A stretch of DNA of 64,000 bases, taken from CAKZQX01 sp034437035 (GTDB lineage Bacteria; Chloroflexota; Chloroflexia; Chloroflexales; Chloroflexaceae). The DNA is taken from contig DAOTUI010000166.1 in NCBI GenBank assembly GCA_034437035.1, positions 1-64,000 on the forward strand, written 5' to 3'. Positions within the stretch are counted from its first letter, which is position 1, and the number at the start of each line of letters is the position of its first letter. Below the pieces are notes generated by a model. The model ran no database searches and was not told the origin of the DNA. It was given only the letters and a program-made list of their open reading frames with translations. The position numbers and the translations under genes are program-made. This document shows positions 25,893 to 35,295 of this stretch, in pieces.

Positions 25893-26348
25893 ATGTCGTC
25901 TACCGGCTTGCTGCTCACGATCTGTACAACACGACACCGCTATATCGTGTGCCGTGACCAGATTTTAGAGATCCGGCTGATTACCCGCAGTGCCGATCTG
26001 GAGCGACCCGATGAGCGTGGGCATCCGCTGGTCAGTGCGGAGTTAGGCAAACTGCTTGACCCGCAAGACCTGCGCAGCAATGCCCGACGGCATGCATTGA
26101 TTATCCCAACGCGCCGGCGGGGTGTGGCCCTGCTGGTGGAACGGGTAGAGGATTTTTCGCAGCAGACTGCCGGGGAAGTACAGCCGCTTGCCCCGCTCCT
26201 GCGCCAACGACTGGCCCGCCCATGGTTTATGGGTACGGTAGTCTGTGATGACACCCCTGTCCTGGTGCTTGATCTCCGCCAGATTGCCCAGGATGTCCTG
26301 TTTGGGCAGCGGAATAACGCAGACACGGCATCATGCCGGCCTACATAA
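25893..26348 (+). CDS. second, diverged CheW-like protein
   Basis: The 151-aa product has the beta-barrel pattern of CheW (LTICTTRHRYIVCRDQILEIRLI, ALIIPTRRRGVALLVERVEDF, PVLVLDLRQIA) but lacks the usual PGIINLRG-type motif in clear form. This places it with CheW-like adaptors found in pilus-type chemosensory systems. Its role could be to specialise coupling, for example to a particular receptor or to CheB. It follows the first CheW by five bases. Confidence 0.75.
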   Translation: MSSTGLLLTICTTRHRYIVCRDQILEIRLITRSADLERPDERGHPLVSAELGKLLDPQDLRSNARRHALIIPTRRRGVALLVERVEDFSQQTAGEVQPLAPLLRQRLARPWFMGTVVCDDTPVLVLDLRQIAQDVLFGQRNNADTASCRPT

Positions 26349-26391
26349 TTCAGTACCAGGTACCTTAATCGCGTGTAGGGAGCTTGATCTG

Positions 26392-27873
26392 ATGGAACAA
26401 ACACTTAATCGTTTACCCACCCTGGAAGTGCCTGAACTGCGTCCAACGCTTCGAGATAATGTGCGCCTGCTCAATATGATGATTATTGGCGCGCTGACGC
26501 TTGCCATCATTTTAATGCTACTTATCCTCACATTAAACCGGATTAACCAGGTAGATACGACAGCGGTGGCGTTTGCTTTACTTATAACGTTAATCACGAC
26601 GGTTGTCACGGTGCCGTCATACTATTATCTACGCCGAAAACGGGTATTATTTGCCGGCCGCTGGTTTTTTTACGGCTTGACGCTAGTTCTGGCCTTTTCC
26701 GCTGCACTTATCGGTGGTGTCGGCAGTCCGTTGATTATGGGTTATTTTATCCCAATCGTCGCTGCAGGATTGATTGGCGAGAGTACCGACAGCCTCCGAG
26801 TTGGGGCAGCAGCCATAGGTAGCTATTTTCTCCTCTTCGTGGGGCAGTTTTTTCTGGGATTAGAACCCATCATTCCGCTGACCCGTGGGAGTGGGGTTAT
26901 CTTCCTGCCGGTTTTCTTGTTATCGGGCGGGGGGCTGGCCTTTCTTGCCTGGATCACGAGTCGGGATCTGACCAATGCCCTGCTTGAGTCGCACCAGCGG
27001 GCCAGAGAGTTGCTGGATCAGACTGAGCAGATTATGGAGAAGAATATTCAGCAGGTCGAATTGGGCAGTGAACTCTCGGCCGCGGCAGCCGAGTTGCAGG
27101 CGACTTCGCAGCAGCAGGCCAGCGGCGCGACCGAGCAGGCCAGCGCGGTCTCGCAGATCAGCACAACCATTGAGGAACTGGGAAGTACCGCGCGCCAGAT
27201 TGCCCAAACCACCGAGCATGTCGCCCAGGCCGCCCAGCATACGCTGGAAAACCTGAGTAACGGCCAGGGCGCAGTTGATGAGAGCATCCAGGCGATGGAG
27301 CGTATTCGTAGCCGGATGCAGGATGTTGCCGCCCGCGTGTTGAGCCTGGGTGAGCGTTCGCAACAGATCGGTGAAATCATCGACCTGATTGACGATATTT
27401 CCGATGAGACGCATCTGCTGGCCCTCAACGCAGCGATTGAAGCCGCCGGGGCCGGTGAGCATGGTCGTCGTTTTGCGGTGGTCGCCGCCGAAGTCAAGAG
27501 CCTGGCAAACCGTACGCTGGCCGCTGCCAAAGAGGTAAAAGGCGTGATCGCTGAGATCCGGCAGGCAACCAACTCCGCAGTGCTGGCCGCCGAAGAAGGG
27601 GGCAAAGAGGTTGAGCATGGCGTTGAACTGGCGCACCGTGCCGGGCAGGTGATGGATACGGTCGTGATGGTCGCCGAGCGCACGGCGCAGAGTGCCGCCG
27701 AGATTGGCCTGGCAACCGCCCAGCAGCAGAGTGCCAGCGAACAGGTTGTCGAAACGATGCGCGAGATCGCCGAGGTGGCGCGTCAGTCTGCCGGAGGCGC
27801 GCAGCAGATGGCCGAGTCATCGGCGATGCTGACGGCAATTGCCGACCGGCTCCATGGAATTGCCCAGAGTTAA
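26392..27873 (+). CDS. methyl-accepting chemotaxis protein with polytopic membrane sensor
   Basis: The 493-aa receptor has about five or six hydrophobic helices between residues 23 and 190 in place of the usual two helices with a periplasmic ligand domain. The cytoplasmic part (about 200-493) is a long coiled coil. Its tip is recognisable by IDDISDETHLLALNAAIEAAGAGE followed by GRRFAVVAAEVKSLANRT. The Ala-Arg-Ala of common MCPs is AGA here. Glutamine/glutamate-rich sites such as ATEQASAVSQISTTIEEL may be methylated by CheR and reset by CheB, both encoded nearby. The sensor may read the membrane state or a hydrophobic signal. AGGGAG precedes the ATG. Confidence 0.92.
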   Translation: MEQTLNRLPTLEVPELRPTLRDNVRLLNMMIIGALTLAIILMLLILTLNRINQVDTTAVAFALLITLITTVVTVPSYYYLRRKRVLFAGRWFFYGLTLVLAFSAALIGGVGSPLIMGYFIPIVAAGLIGESTDSLRVGAAAIGSYFLLFVGQFFLGLEPIIPLTRGSGVIFLPVFLLSGGGLAFLAWITSRDLTNALLESHQRARELLDQTEQIMEKNIQQVELGSELSAAAAELQATSQQQASGATEQASAVSQISTTIEELGSTARQIAQTTEHVAQAAQHTLENLSNGQGAVDESIQAMERIRSRMQDVAARVLSLGERSQQIGEIIDLIDDISDETHLLALNAAIEAAGAGEHGRRFAVVAAEVKSLANRTLAAAKEVKGVIAEIRQATNSAVLAAEEGGKEVEHGVELAHRAGQVMDTVVMVAERTAQSAAEIGLATAQQQSASEQVVETMREIAEVARQSAGGAQQMAESSAMLTAIADRLHGIAQS

Positions 27874-27929
27874 CACCGTGCCGCAAACCAGCGCATAACC
27901 AGCGTTATTCTGTAGTCTGGTAGACTGCT

Positions 27930-30302
27930 ATGGATCTTTCAAGCTTCTACAATCAATTTCGGGAAGAGGCCAACGAAAATGTCCGCATCCTGAATGACGG
28001 GTTGCTGGCATTGGAACAGATGCCTGACCAGCGTGATCCTGATGCGCAGGCGCAGGTCCATGCGATCTTCCGTGCGATGCATACGATCAAAGGGTCGGCC
28101 CGGTTGCTGGGGTTTGAACTAGTCGGCAAGCTGGCCCATGCGATGGAGAACCTGCTCGGCACGGTGCGCGAGGGGCAGCGCAGCATTGACCGTCCGCTGG
28201 CCGATAACCTGCTGCGCTGTGGTGATACCATCCTTGAACTCACGGCGGCGGCGGTCGAGGGACGTAGCGTCGAGATTGACGTTGACGCGCTGATCGCTAT
28301 GCTTGAAGCGCCGGCCAAAGGTCAGGCACCGGCAGCAGTAGCGAGTCCGCCAGTAGCAACCAAGGAGCCGCAGCCGGCATCCGAAGCCGAAGACACCGAC
28401 ACGCCGGCCGCGACAACCGAGGAGCCCGCCACGCCGGCCACACCGGAACCACAAGCAGCAGCAGCAGCAGCGGAGGCAGCGCCGGCCGCAGCACCGTCGC
28501 CGGCACCAACCGGCAGTCAGACCGCGGCACCACCGCCAAATCCACCAAAATTCCGCCCGAATAACCGCCAGACAGTGCGAGTGCGGGTGGACCGACTGGA
28601 CCGGCTGATCAATCTCACCGGGGAACTGGTGGTTGGGCAGCAGATGCTCTCGACCCATGTGCAGGCACTGCAAGACCTGACGACGCTTATGCAGCAGCAA
28701 GAGCGCGCTCTGCAAGAACTTGAGGCCGAGTTGAGCCACATACGAATTACCGCCAGCCAGACCCAGACGCTTGAAGATAGTCTTACACTGCTCTTTACCA
28801 ACAGCAGCCAGGCCCGTCAGATCCTGGGCAGCCAGTTTGCACAGTTCAGCCAGCATATCAGCCAGCAGAATGTCTTAATTAGCGACCTGGAGCAAGAAGT
28901 GATGGCGGCACGACTGCTGCCAATCTCCACAGTGTTTGCCACCATGCCGCGTGCAGTCCGTGAACTGGCGCACGCCATCAACAAAGAAGTGCAGTTGGAA
29001 CTGCTGGGTGAGACGACCGAGATGGATCGGAAGCTGCTGGAGGCAATTACCGATCCGCTGCTGCACCTGGTGCGCAATGCGGTTGATCACGGCATCGAGC
29101 CGCCCGACGAACGTAGCGCAGCCGGCAAGCCGCGCCAGGGACATATTCGTATCAGCGCTGAAGCGGCCGGCGGTGAGGTTCGTATTTGCATCGGCGATGA
29201 CGGACGCGGTATGGACCCGGAGAAACTGCGCGATGTTGCTGTGCGCAAAGGTCTGATTAGCGCCGAGAATGTTGCACTGCTCTCGGACACTGAGGCGCTG
29301 GAGTTGATTTTCTTGCCGGGTTTTAGTAGCACGCCGATCATTACCGACATCTCCGGGCGCGGCGTGGGAATGGACGTGGTACGCTCAAACGTCGGTGAGT
29401 TAGGGGGCCAGGTCATGATCGAGTCGCAGATCGGCCATGGCACCCAGATCATACTGGTACTGCCCCTGACGCTAGTGACTACCCGAATACTGCTGGTCAA
29501 TGTCGGCAAGCATACCTTTGCGCTCCCGGCAACCGGCTGTCGCGGCACTATCTGGGCACAACGCAGCCAGATCCGGACCATCGAAGGACGCGCGACAATC
29601 AACCATAAGGAGCAGACCCTGCCACTGCTACGACTGGCCGATTTGCTCGGTGTCGAAGCAGATGCTGCCTTTCAGCGGAGTGAACGTATGCCGGCGGTGT
29701 TGATCGGTAACACGCAACGCCAGGTAGGATTGCTGGTTGATCGGCTGCTTGATGAACGGGAAGCTGTGGTCAAGCCGCTGGGTCCGCTGTTTGAGCAGCG
29801 CCGCCGCTACAGCGGGGCCGTACAACTCGGCGATGGTCAGTTGACCCTCCTGCTCAACCCGATTATTCTCTCGCAAACGGCTCGAGGGATGGCATTAACC
29901 AGCCCCACCAGCGGTATGGCGGGAGCCCGTCGCCGATCAAGTCTGCTGATTGCCGACGACTCATTTACCACACGCGAGCTGATCCGCAGTATTCTTCAAT
30001 CAGCCGGGTATAATGTTACGGTCGCCTATGACGGCATGGACGCCCTGGAGAAACTGCGCGGGCAGTCGTATGACCTGGTCATTAGCGATGTGGAAATGCC
30101 ACGCGTGAATGGGTTTCAACTCACCGCGCGCATTCGTCAGGAACTGGGATTGATGGATCTCCCGGTCGTCATCATTACCAGTCTGGCCTCCGATGAGCAT
30201 CGTCGGCAGGGACTGGAGGCAGGGGCACAGGCGTATATTGTAAAAAGCCAGTTTAATCAGGATAATCTACTGGAGGTTGTCCAGCAGTTGCTTGGGCACT
30301 AA
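27930..30302 (+). CDS. cheA: hybrid chemotaxis kinase CheA with C-terminal receiver
   Basis: The 790-aa protein has, in order: an HPt domain (His51 in MHTIKGSARLL); a Pro/Ala-rich linker (about 130-205); a dimerisation segment with an unusually long helical insert (about 245-325, Gln-rich coiled coil); an HATPase domain (HLVRNAVDHGIEPP, GDDGRGMDPEKL, GRGVGMDVVRSNV, GHGTQIIL); a CheW domain (about 525-650); and a receiver (about 668-790: LLIADDSFTTRELI, phospho-acceptor Asp in VISDVEMPRVNG). Such CheA-REC hybrids are typical of pilus or alternative-function chemosensory systems. It phosphorylates the CheY-type and CheB proteins from MCP input. Confidence 0.95.
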   Translation: MDLSSFYNQFREEANENVRILNDGLLALEQMPDQRDPDAQAQVHAIFRAMHTIKGSARLLGFELVGKLAHAMENLLGTVREGQRSIDRPLADNLLRCGDTILELTAAAVEGRSVEIDVDALIAMLEAPAKGQAPAAVASPPVATKEPQPASEAEDTDTPAATTEEPATPATPEPQAAAAAAEAAPAAAPSPAPTGSQTAAPPPNPPKFRPNNRQTVRVRVDRLDRLINLTGELVVGQQMLSTHVQALQDLTTLMQQQERALQELEAELSHIRITASQTQTLEDSLTLLFTNSSQARQILGSQFAQFSQHISQQNVLISDLEQEVMAARLLPISTVFATMPRAVRELAHAINKEVQLELLGETTEMDRKLLEAITDPLLHLVRNAVDHGIEPPDERSAAGKPRQGHIRISAEAAGGEVRICIGDDGRGMDPEKLRDVAVRKGLISAENVALLSDTEALELIFLPGFSSTPIITDISGRGVGMDVVRSNVGELGGQVMIESQIGHGTQIILVLPLTLVTTRILLVNVGKHTFALPATGCRGTIWAQRSQIRTIEGRATINHKEQTLPLLRLADLLGVEADAAFQRSERMPAVLIGNTQRQVGLLVDRLLDEREAVVKPLGPLFEQRRRYSGAVQLGDGQLTLLLNPIILSQTARGMALTSPTSGMAGARRRSSLLIADDSFTTRELIRSILQSAGYNVTVAYDGMDALEKLRGQSYDLVISDVEMPRVNGFQLTARIRQELGLMDLPVVIITSLASDEHRRQGLEAGAQAYIVKSQFNQDNLLEVVQQLLGH

Positions 30303-30613
30303 GGTGTGTAAACGTGTACGAAATATCACAATCCCATCACATTGAACGTTACAACCTATCCTGCCAATTTATCGTTGCATCCCTGCACTGCACTTGTGGA
30401 GAAGGTAATTTCTCGCAATCCCGATGAAAAGTCGGTTCCTGGTACAGATTCACATGTATAATTGTCTTATATGGATTATGTGATGCAGGGACAGCGCTCC
30501 CTACCGGCTACCTGGTCGCGTTGGGCGCACCGTCACCACGCACCGCAGAACTGGTCGCCACATGACGTGGAATTTCGCACATTCCTGACGTCCCTCATTA
30601 CAGGAGCAAAGCG
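30303..30613 (+). other. intergenic region before the CheY-like gene
   Basis: This 311-base gap splits the chemosensory run. TATAAT at 30457-30462 could be a -10, but no good -35 lies 16-18 bases upstream. An ACAGGAGC ribosome site lies at the right edge. No reading frame with codable features or clear hairpin is seen. Confidence 0.35.
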
Positions 30614-30976
30614 ATGGCAGAGAAAATATTGATCGTAGATGATAGCAAACTCGTAACCGATATCGTCAAGATGCGGTTAGAGATGTATGGGTATGAGGTA
30701 CGCCTGGCACACAGCGGCGAAGAGGCCTTGACCTGTATCGCCGATGAAGTCCCGGATCTGATGGTGCTCGATGTGCAGATGCCCGGCATTGATGGCTACG
30801 AGGTCTGCCGCCGGTTACGGGATAATCCAGAGCTTGATGACCTGCGCATTATTATGCTGACCTCAAGCGATGATAAGCATTCGGCGTTTGAGGCGGGAGT
30901 GGATGATTATCTGAATAAAGATGTCGATCTGCTCAATCTGCCCAATCGGGTCAAGCTGGTTCTGGAGATGGATTAA
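30614..30976 (+). CDS. single-domain CheY-like response regulator
   Basis: The 120-aa receiver has ILIVDDSKLVTDIVKMRL (acidic pair), the phospho-acceptor Asp in MVLDVQMPGIDG and a Thr in IIMLTSSDD. The usual KP motif is replaced by YLNKDVD: the Lys is there but not the cis-proline. It should be phosphorylated by CheA and act by protein binding, since it has no output domain. Without flagellar genes in the window its target is unknown; pilus motors or the SpoIIE phosphatase are possible. ACAGGAGCAAAGCG precedes the ATG. Confidence 0.92.
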   Translation: MAEKILIVDDSKLVTDIVKMRLEMYGYEVRLAHSGEEALTCIADEVPDLMVLDVQMPGIDGYEVCRRLRDNPELDDLRIIMLTSSDDKHSAFEAGVDDYLNKDVDLLNLPNRVKLVLEMD

Positions 30977-31060
30977 TCTCTTCCATTTAAGTATGCTGCG
31001 TGAAACGTGTGGCACATGCGGGTAAACCGCTGCCACGCGCAGCACGCAGCATGTACGACG

Positions 31061-32242
31061 ATGAATGAGCATCTGCGCCTCTTGATTGTCGATGACTCAG
31101 CGCTTATGCGCCGCGTGCTTCGCGGAATGTTTACCAATGATTCCGGGATTGCCGTCGTCGGCGAAGCTATCAATGGTCGTGAAGCCCTGGATCTGGTTGC
31201 CCGACTGCGGCCTGATGTGATTACCATGGATGTACGGATGCCGGTGATGGATGGCCTCGAAACAACCGAACAGTTAATGGCATACTATCCGACGCCGATC
31301 CTGGTCCTTACGGCATCACTCTCACGCTATGATGTCGATATTACATTTAAGATGCTTGGTGCCGGCGCGCTGGATGTAATGGAAAAACCCAAACTGGATG
31401 ACGCGCAAGCCTATGAATGCGCACGACGTGAGTTGCTCCGGCGCATCAAGCTGTTATCCCGGGTCAAGGTGGTGACACACCTCCGTGGTCGGCGGCGGGT
31501 GGAACAGCGTAGTCCGGATCAGGGTGAACATTCCGGGTCTGCATATCTGACGACGCCCCATTCGCTGGAACAGACGCAATACCAGAACCGAAAGGGAGTA
31601 GCCTGGACAATGCCCCAGTCGGTTGTACATGCTCCGGGCATGGTTGTCCCAGAGGTTGCACCATCATTTAAAATACCGTTTCCCCTGGTGATCATTGGTG
31701 CTTCCACAGGGGGGCCCCGCGTCATCCGGCAGATTCTCATGGGGTTGCCGGCAACGTTTAGCGCGTCTATTCTGGTGGTCCAGCATATTGCCGAGGGGTT
31801 TAGTCGTGGAATGGTTGACTGGCTGGCAAGCGCCTGCCAATTGCCGGTCAGGCTGGCCTGTGAAGGCGACCAGTTGACGGTTGGGACGGTGCTGGTTGCG
31901 CCAGAGCGGGTTGATCTGCTGGTCGAGCGCAATGGGCGCATCCACTTGAATGATAAGCAGTTACTACTGCAACGCCCGGCAATTGATATTACGATGCAGT
32001 CGGCCGCCGAGATGTTTGGCCCCCAGGTTATTGGTATCCTGCTCACCGGGATGGGGCGTGACGGCGCGGTGGGGATGCAGAGCATTCGCTACGCGGGTGG
32101 GTACACAATTGCGCAGGATCAGGCGAGTTGTACCATTTTTGGCATGCCGCGCGCGGCGATTGAGTTGAAGGCGGCCGATGAGGTGTTATCACCTGAAGAG
32201 ATTGTACTGGCGCTCCAGAAGCGTGTGGTGGCGATGGTGTAA
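31061..32242 (+). CDS. cheB: chemotaxis methylesterase CheB
   Basis: The 393-aa protein has an N-terminal receiver (LLIVDDSALMRRVLRGMF, MDVRMPVMDGLE) and a C-terminal methylesterase domain. The catalytic triad is visible as Ser in IIGASTGGPRVI, His in VVQHIAEGFSRGM and Asp in LLTGMGRDGAVGM. It removes methyl groups from MCP glutamates or deamidates glutamines when phosphorylated. The linker (about 140-205) is Gln/His-rich and longer than usual. The start was placed at MNEHLRLLIVDD; a longer frame upstream lacks support. Confidence 0.95.
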   Translation: MNEHLRLLIVDDSALMRRVLRGMFTNDSGIAVVGEAINGREALDLVARLRPDVITMDVRMPVMDGLETTEQLMAYYPTPILVLTASLSRYDVDITFKMLGAGALDVMEKPKLDDAQAYECARRELLRRIKLLSRVKVVTHLRGRRRVEQRSPDQGEHSGSAYLTTPHSLEQTQYQNRKGVAWTMPQSVVHAPGMVVPEVAPSFKIPFPLVIIGASTGGPRVIRQILMGLPATFSASILVVQHIAEGFSRGMVDWLASACQLPVRLACEGDQLTVGTVLVAPERVDLLVERNGRIHLNDKQLLLQRPAIDITMQSAAEMFGPQVIGILLTGMGRDGAVGMQSIRYAGGYTIAQDQASCTIFGMPRAAIELKAADEVLSPEEIVLALQKRVVAMV

Positions 32243-32317
32243 CCTGTTTTGTTAAGCGGTTGCGTAGATGATTTACGCAGGTGATGCACAAATCCGGGTT
32301 AGGTTTTTTGTTTATTT

Positions 32318-33895
32318 ATGACGATGATGAGACACACAAAAACACAGAGTACTGGCCCGCTTACAGCCGTTGAACCGGTGCTCAAACCCGGTCAGTTTGA
32401 GGCACTGCGGGATCTGCTGGCTCAGTACAGCGGTGTCTACCTGGACAAAACCCGGCAAAAGGTTTTGACAATCGGTCTGGCACAACGACTGGCGGCAACG
32501 GAAAAGACACTGGAGGCGTACGCGGCATATATTGCGCAACCGGCGGGGCGTGCCGAATTGCAGCATCTGGCTGAACTGACGCTGAACCATGAGACCATCT
32601 TTTTCCGCAATCTGCCCCATATGCGGGCACTGCGTGAAGTTATTTTGCCCGAGATGCATCAGCGGAAACCCACCGGAATACCGATACGCATCTGGAGTGC
32701 CGGATGCGCCACAGGGGAAGAGCCCTATTCACTCGCTATTACTGCCCTGGAAACGTTTGCCGCGCAGAACACGCGTCCCGTTGAGATCTGGGCAACGGAT
32801 CTGAGTGAGTTAGCACTGGCAAAAGCACGCATGGGAAGTTATCGCGGACGTTCACTGAGTAATGTGACGCCTGAAATACGCGCGCGTTATTTTGATCCAC
32901 GGGGTGAAGCCTGGTTTGTCAATGACCGCGTCCGGTCGCTGGTACGCTTTGAGCAGCTTAACCTGTTAGAGCCATTTCCAGACTATGCTCGTGGCATCGA
33001 TATCATTTTTTGTCAGAATGTGACGATTTATTTTCAACTGGCAACCTGTCGGGCGCTGATTGAACGGTTTTATCAGAGTCTGGAGGATGGCGGCACGCTG
33101 TTCCTGGGATTCTCAGAAACGCTCTGGAATGTACATAACGGCTTTCGGCTGCAAGAAACACACAGCTCATTTGTGTACTACAAAGAGCCATACCGGCCAC
33201 AACCTGACGTGTCCACCCCTCCGGTTCAGGCTCCAGCGCCATCCCGGACCGGCACAGGAGTGCATGACTCCGGGCAGACGCGGCCGCTCCGCGAGGGGCG
33301 TTCCCGACCGATAGCACCGCGCGAAGCCAGTCACACGCCGGGGGAACGCCCGGTTCGGCCGCCGGCAAAATCATCGAGTGAGCCGCAGCCATCCGATGCC
33401 GATATCGTTCAGCAGGGACATACACTGCTGAGTGCCGGTCAGGTGACAGAGGCACTCGACATGCTGACCCAGGTTCCGCTGAATGGACCGCATGCGCCGC
33501 AAGCAGTCGCATTGATTGCCCGGGCGCATGCCAATCGGGGCGACCTGGATCTGGCCGTGGCCGAAGCCCGGCGCGCAATCGAACTGGACTCGCTGACAAC
33601 CGAGGCTTATCTGCTGCTGGGGATGCTGTACGCGCAACAGGGACAGTTGCAGAGCGCCGTACAGCACCTCGAGCGCGCACGCTACCTGGACCCGGAGGCG
33701 GCATTGATCTCCTTCCATCTGGCCGAAATGTATCGCCAGATCCAGCGCCGTGAGTGGGCCTTGCGGGAGTATCGCAATACATTACGTAAACTGGCAACCC
33801 ATCCGCCTGATGCACTACTCGATGGAGTGGCTGTCAGGTGGGTGCGCGACACATGTCAACGCTATGTCGAGATCCTGGCAGACGAGCAGAGATGA
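32318..33895 (+). CDS. cheR: CheR methyltransferase with C-terminal TPR region
   Basis: The 525-aa protein has a CheR N-terminal helical domain (about 20-80), a SAM-dependent methyltransferase domain with IWSAGCATGEEPYSLAI (motif I), IWATDLSELALAKA and DIIFCQNVTIYF, and an extension. A Pro/Arg-rich linker (about 295-350) leads to about four TPR-like helical hairpins (about 355-510; AYLLLGMLYAQQGQLQSAVQHLERA). CheR methylates MCP glutamates. The NV in place of NVLIY is a small change in motif IV. TPR-fused CheR proteins are common in pilus-type and Myxococcus-like systems, where TPRs mediate protein contacts. Confidence 0.92.
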   Translation: MTMMRHTKTQSTGPLTAVEPVLKPGQFEALRDLLAQYSGVYLDKTRQKVLTIGLAQRLAATEKTLEAYAAYIAQPAGRAELQHLAELTLNHETIFFRNLPHMRALREVILPEMHQRKPTGIPIRIWSAGCATGEEPYSLAITALETFAAQNTRPVEIWATDLSELALAKARMGSYRGRSLSNVTPEIRARYFDPRGEAWFVNDRVRSLVRFEQLNLLEPFPDYARGIDIIFCQNVTIYFQLATCRALIERFYQSLEDGGTLFLGFSETLWNVHNGFRLQETHSSFVYYKEPYRPQPDVSTPPVQAPAPSRTGTGVHDSGQTRPLREGRSRPIAPREASHTPGERPVRPPAKSSSEPQPSDADIVQQGHTLLSAGQVTEALDMLTQVPLNGPHAPQAVALIARAHANRGDLDLAVAEARRAIELDSLTTEAYLLLGMLYAQQGQLQSAVQHLERARYLDPEAALISFHLAEMYRQIQRREWALREYRNTLRKLATHPPDALLDGVAVRWVRDTCQRYVEILADEQR

Positions 33896-33931
33896 GGGGG
33901 AAGGCCCCCTCTCACTATCTATGGTAGTACT

Positions 33932-35068
33932 ATGAGTGGCAATAACAGTCATACACCTCAGCGTATATTTTACAATCAGCGTCGCTCGTGCCGGACACTC
34001 CTTGGACACCGCGCTGTCAAGAAGATCGCCGTGCGACGCATGGTGCCGGCGCAAGACACCGCTGTGGCAGCAGCAGCACCGCTGAATGAGGTAGAACTCC
34101 AGCGGCAGGCGGAACTGGAGCGGGAGCTCCAACTTGCGCGCGATATTCAACAGGGTCTGCTGCTGGCGGCCGTGCCACATTTGCCAGGTTGGGAATTGAG
34201 CGCCGTTTCACTGCCGGCACGCGATCTGGGCGGCGATTTGTACGACTTTCTGCCGTTGCAGGGCGGCTGGCAGGGTATTATGATTGGTGATGTGGCGGGT
34301 AAAGGGTTACCGGCCGCACTCCAGATGGCGGTAACGCGTACCGTATTTCGCCATGAAGCGCGCACTGGCGCATCTTCGGCGCAAACGTTGGCAGCAGTGA
34401 ATCGGGGCATATTGAGCGAAATTCCGCAGGGTATGGTGACAATGTTGTATGCCCTGCTGGAACCAACGCAGGGTGTGCTACGGCTGTCGAATGCCGGGCA
34501 TACCTTTCCCCTGCTGGCAAACGGAATGGTGCAGGAGTTGGAAGCTCCTGGTCTGCCATTAGGCATCGACCTGGATATTGAATACGATGAGATAACGACC
34601 ACGATTGGACCGGGTGATACTGTTGTGTTTTATACTGATGGCGTTACTGAAGCATTTAATACTGACTTCGAGATGTATGGATTGGAGCGGCTCCAGGCGC
34701 TGATCGAAAACAACGAACGGCTGAAACCCCGGGCGTTGATGACGCGTCTGCTTCAGGAACTACGCGCCTGGGGAATGGGTAGTGCGCAGAGTGATGATGT
34801 AACAATCGTGGTGTTACGGCGGCGGCTGGAACACTTAAGTGCAGAACTACACAGTATTTTCGATGATGTTTTGGGATTAGAACGGGCAACGGTGTTCTGG
34901 GAGGAGGTAGTGGTGCAGCTCTGCGAACCGTCCCTTACCAATGCCCGCGCGGAAGAGTGGAACCGGATCTTACCGGAGGTGGTGCGCATCGCACGAGAAC
35001 AATTTGGACGAGGGCTGGCACGCGAATTAAACCAACAAATGCGTTTAGCTATTGAGGAGTATCGCTAG
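33932..35068 (+). CDS. SpoIIE/RsbU-type PP2C phosphatase
   Basis: The 378-aa protein has an N-terminal helical segment (about 45-75, Glu/Gln-rich, EVELQRQAELERELQLARDIQQ) leading into a PP2C-SpoIIE domain. Metal-binding motifs are LGGDLYDF, GDVAGKGLPAALQM, NAGHTFPLL, FYTDGVTEAF and SDDVTIVVL. Such RsbU-like enzymes dephosphorylate a STAS antagonist and release it to bind an anti-sigma kinase. The STAS protein and kinase are encoded 2-3 kb downstream, which fits. About 75 C-terminal residues after the catalytic domain are helical and unrecognised. The start is uncertain within the first 40 residues. Confidence 0.9.
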   Translation: MSGNNSHTPQRIFYNQRRSCRTLLGHRAVKKIAVRRMVPAQDTAVAAAAPLNEVELQRQAELERELQLARDIQQGLLLAAVPHLPGWELSAVSLPARDLGGDLYDFLPLQGGWQGIMIGDVAGKGLPAALQMAVTRTVFRHEARTGASSAQTLAAVNRGILSEIPQGMVTMLYALLEPTQGVLRLSNAGHTFPLLANGMVQELEAPGLPLGIDLDIEYDEITTTIGPGDTVVFYTDGVTEAFNTDFEMYGLERLQALIENNERLKPRALMTRLLQELRAWGMGSAQSDDVTIVVLRRRLEHLSAELHSIFDDVLGLERATVFWEEVVVQLCEPSLTNARAEEWNRILPEVVRIAREQFGRGLARELNQQMRLAIEEYR

Positions 35069-35295
35069 CAGTTGGCCTACTACAGAATGTAAGATATCGA
35101 CGGTCGGGGCCGATCTTTGATGACAGAATTGTCAGATAATCCATAAAAGATCTCGACCCATCGTGCAAAAAGTGCAGCAACGTGGTATAGTAGTCGATCC
35201 ACGAAGAAGATTGTTACGCTCTCACTGAGTGGAGAGAAAGACTGTTCTTCTGTAGTGCCAATCCGGAAAGCGATAGCCTGTCTGTACGGAGAACA

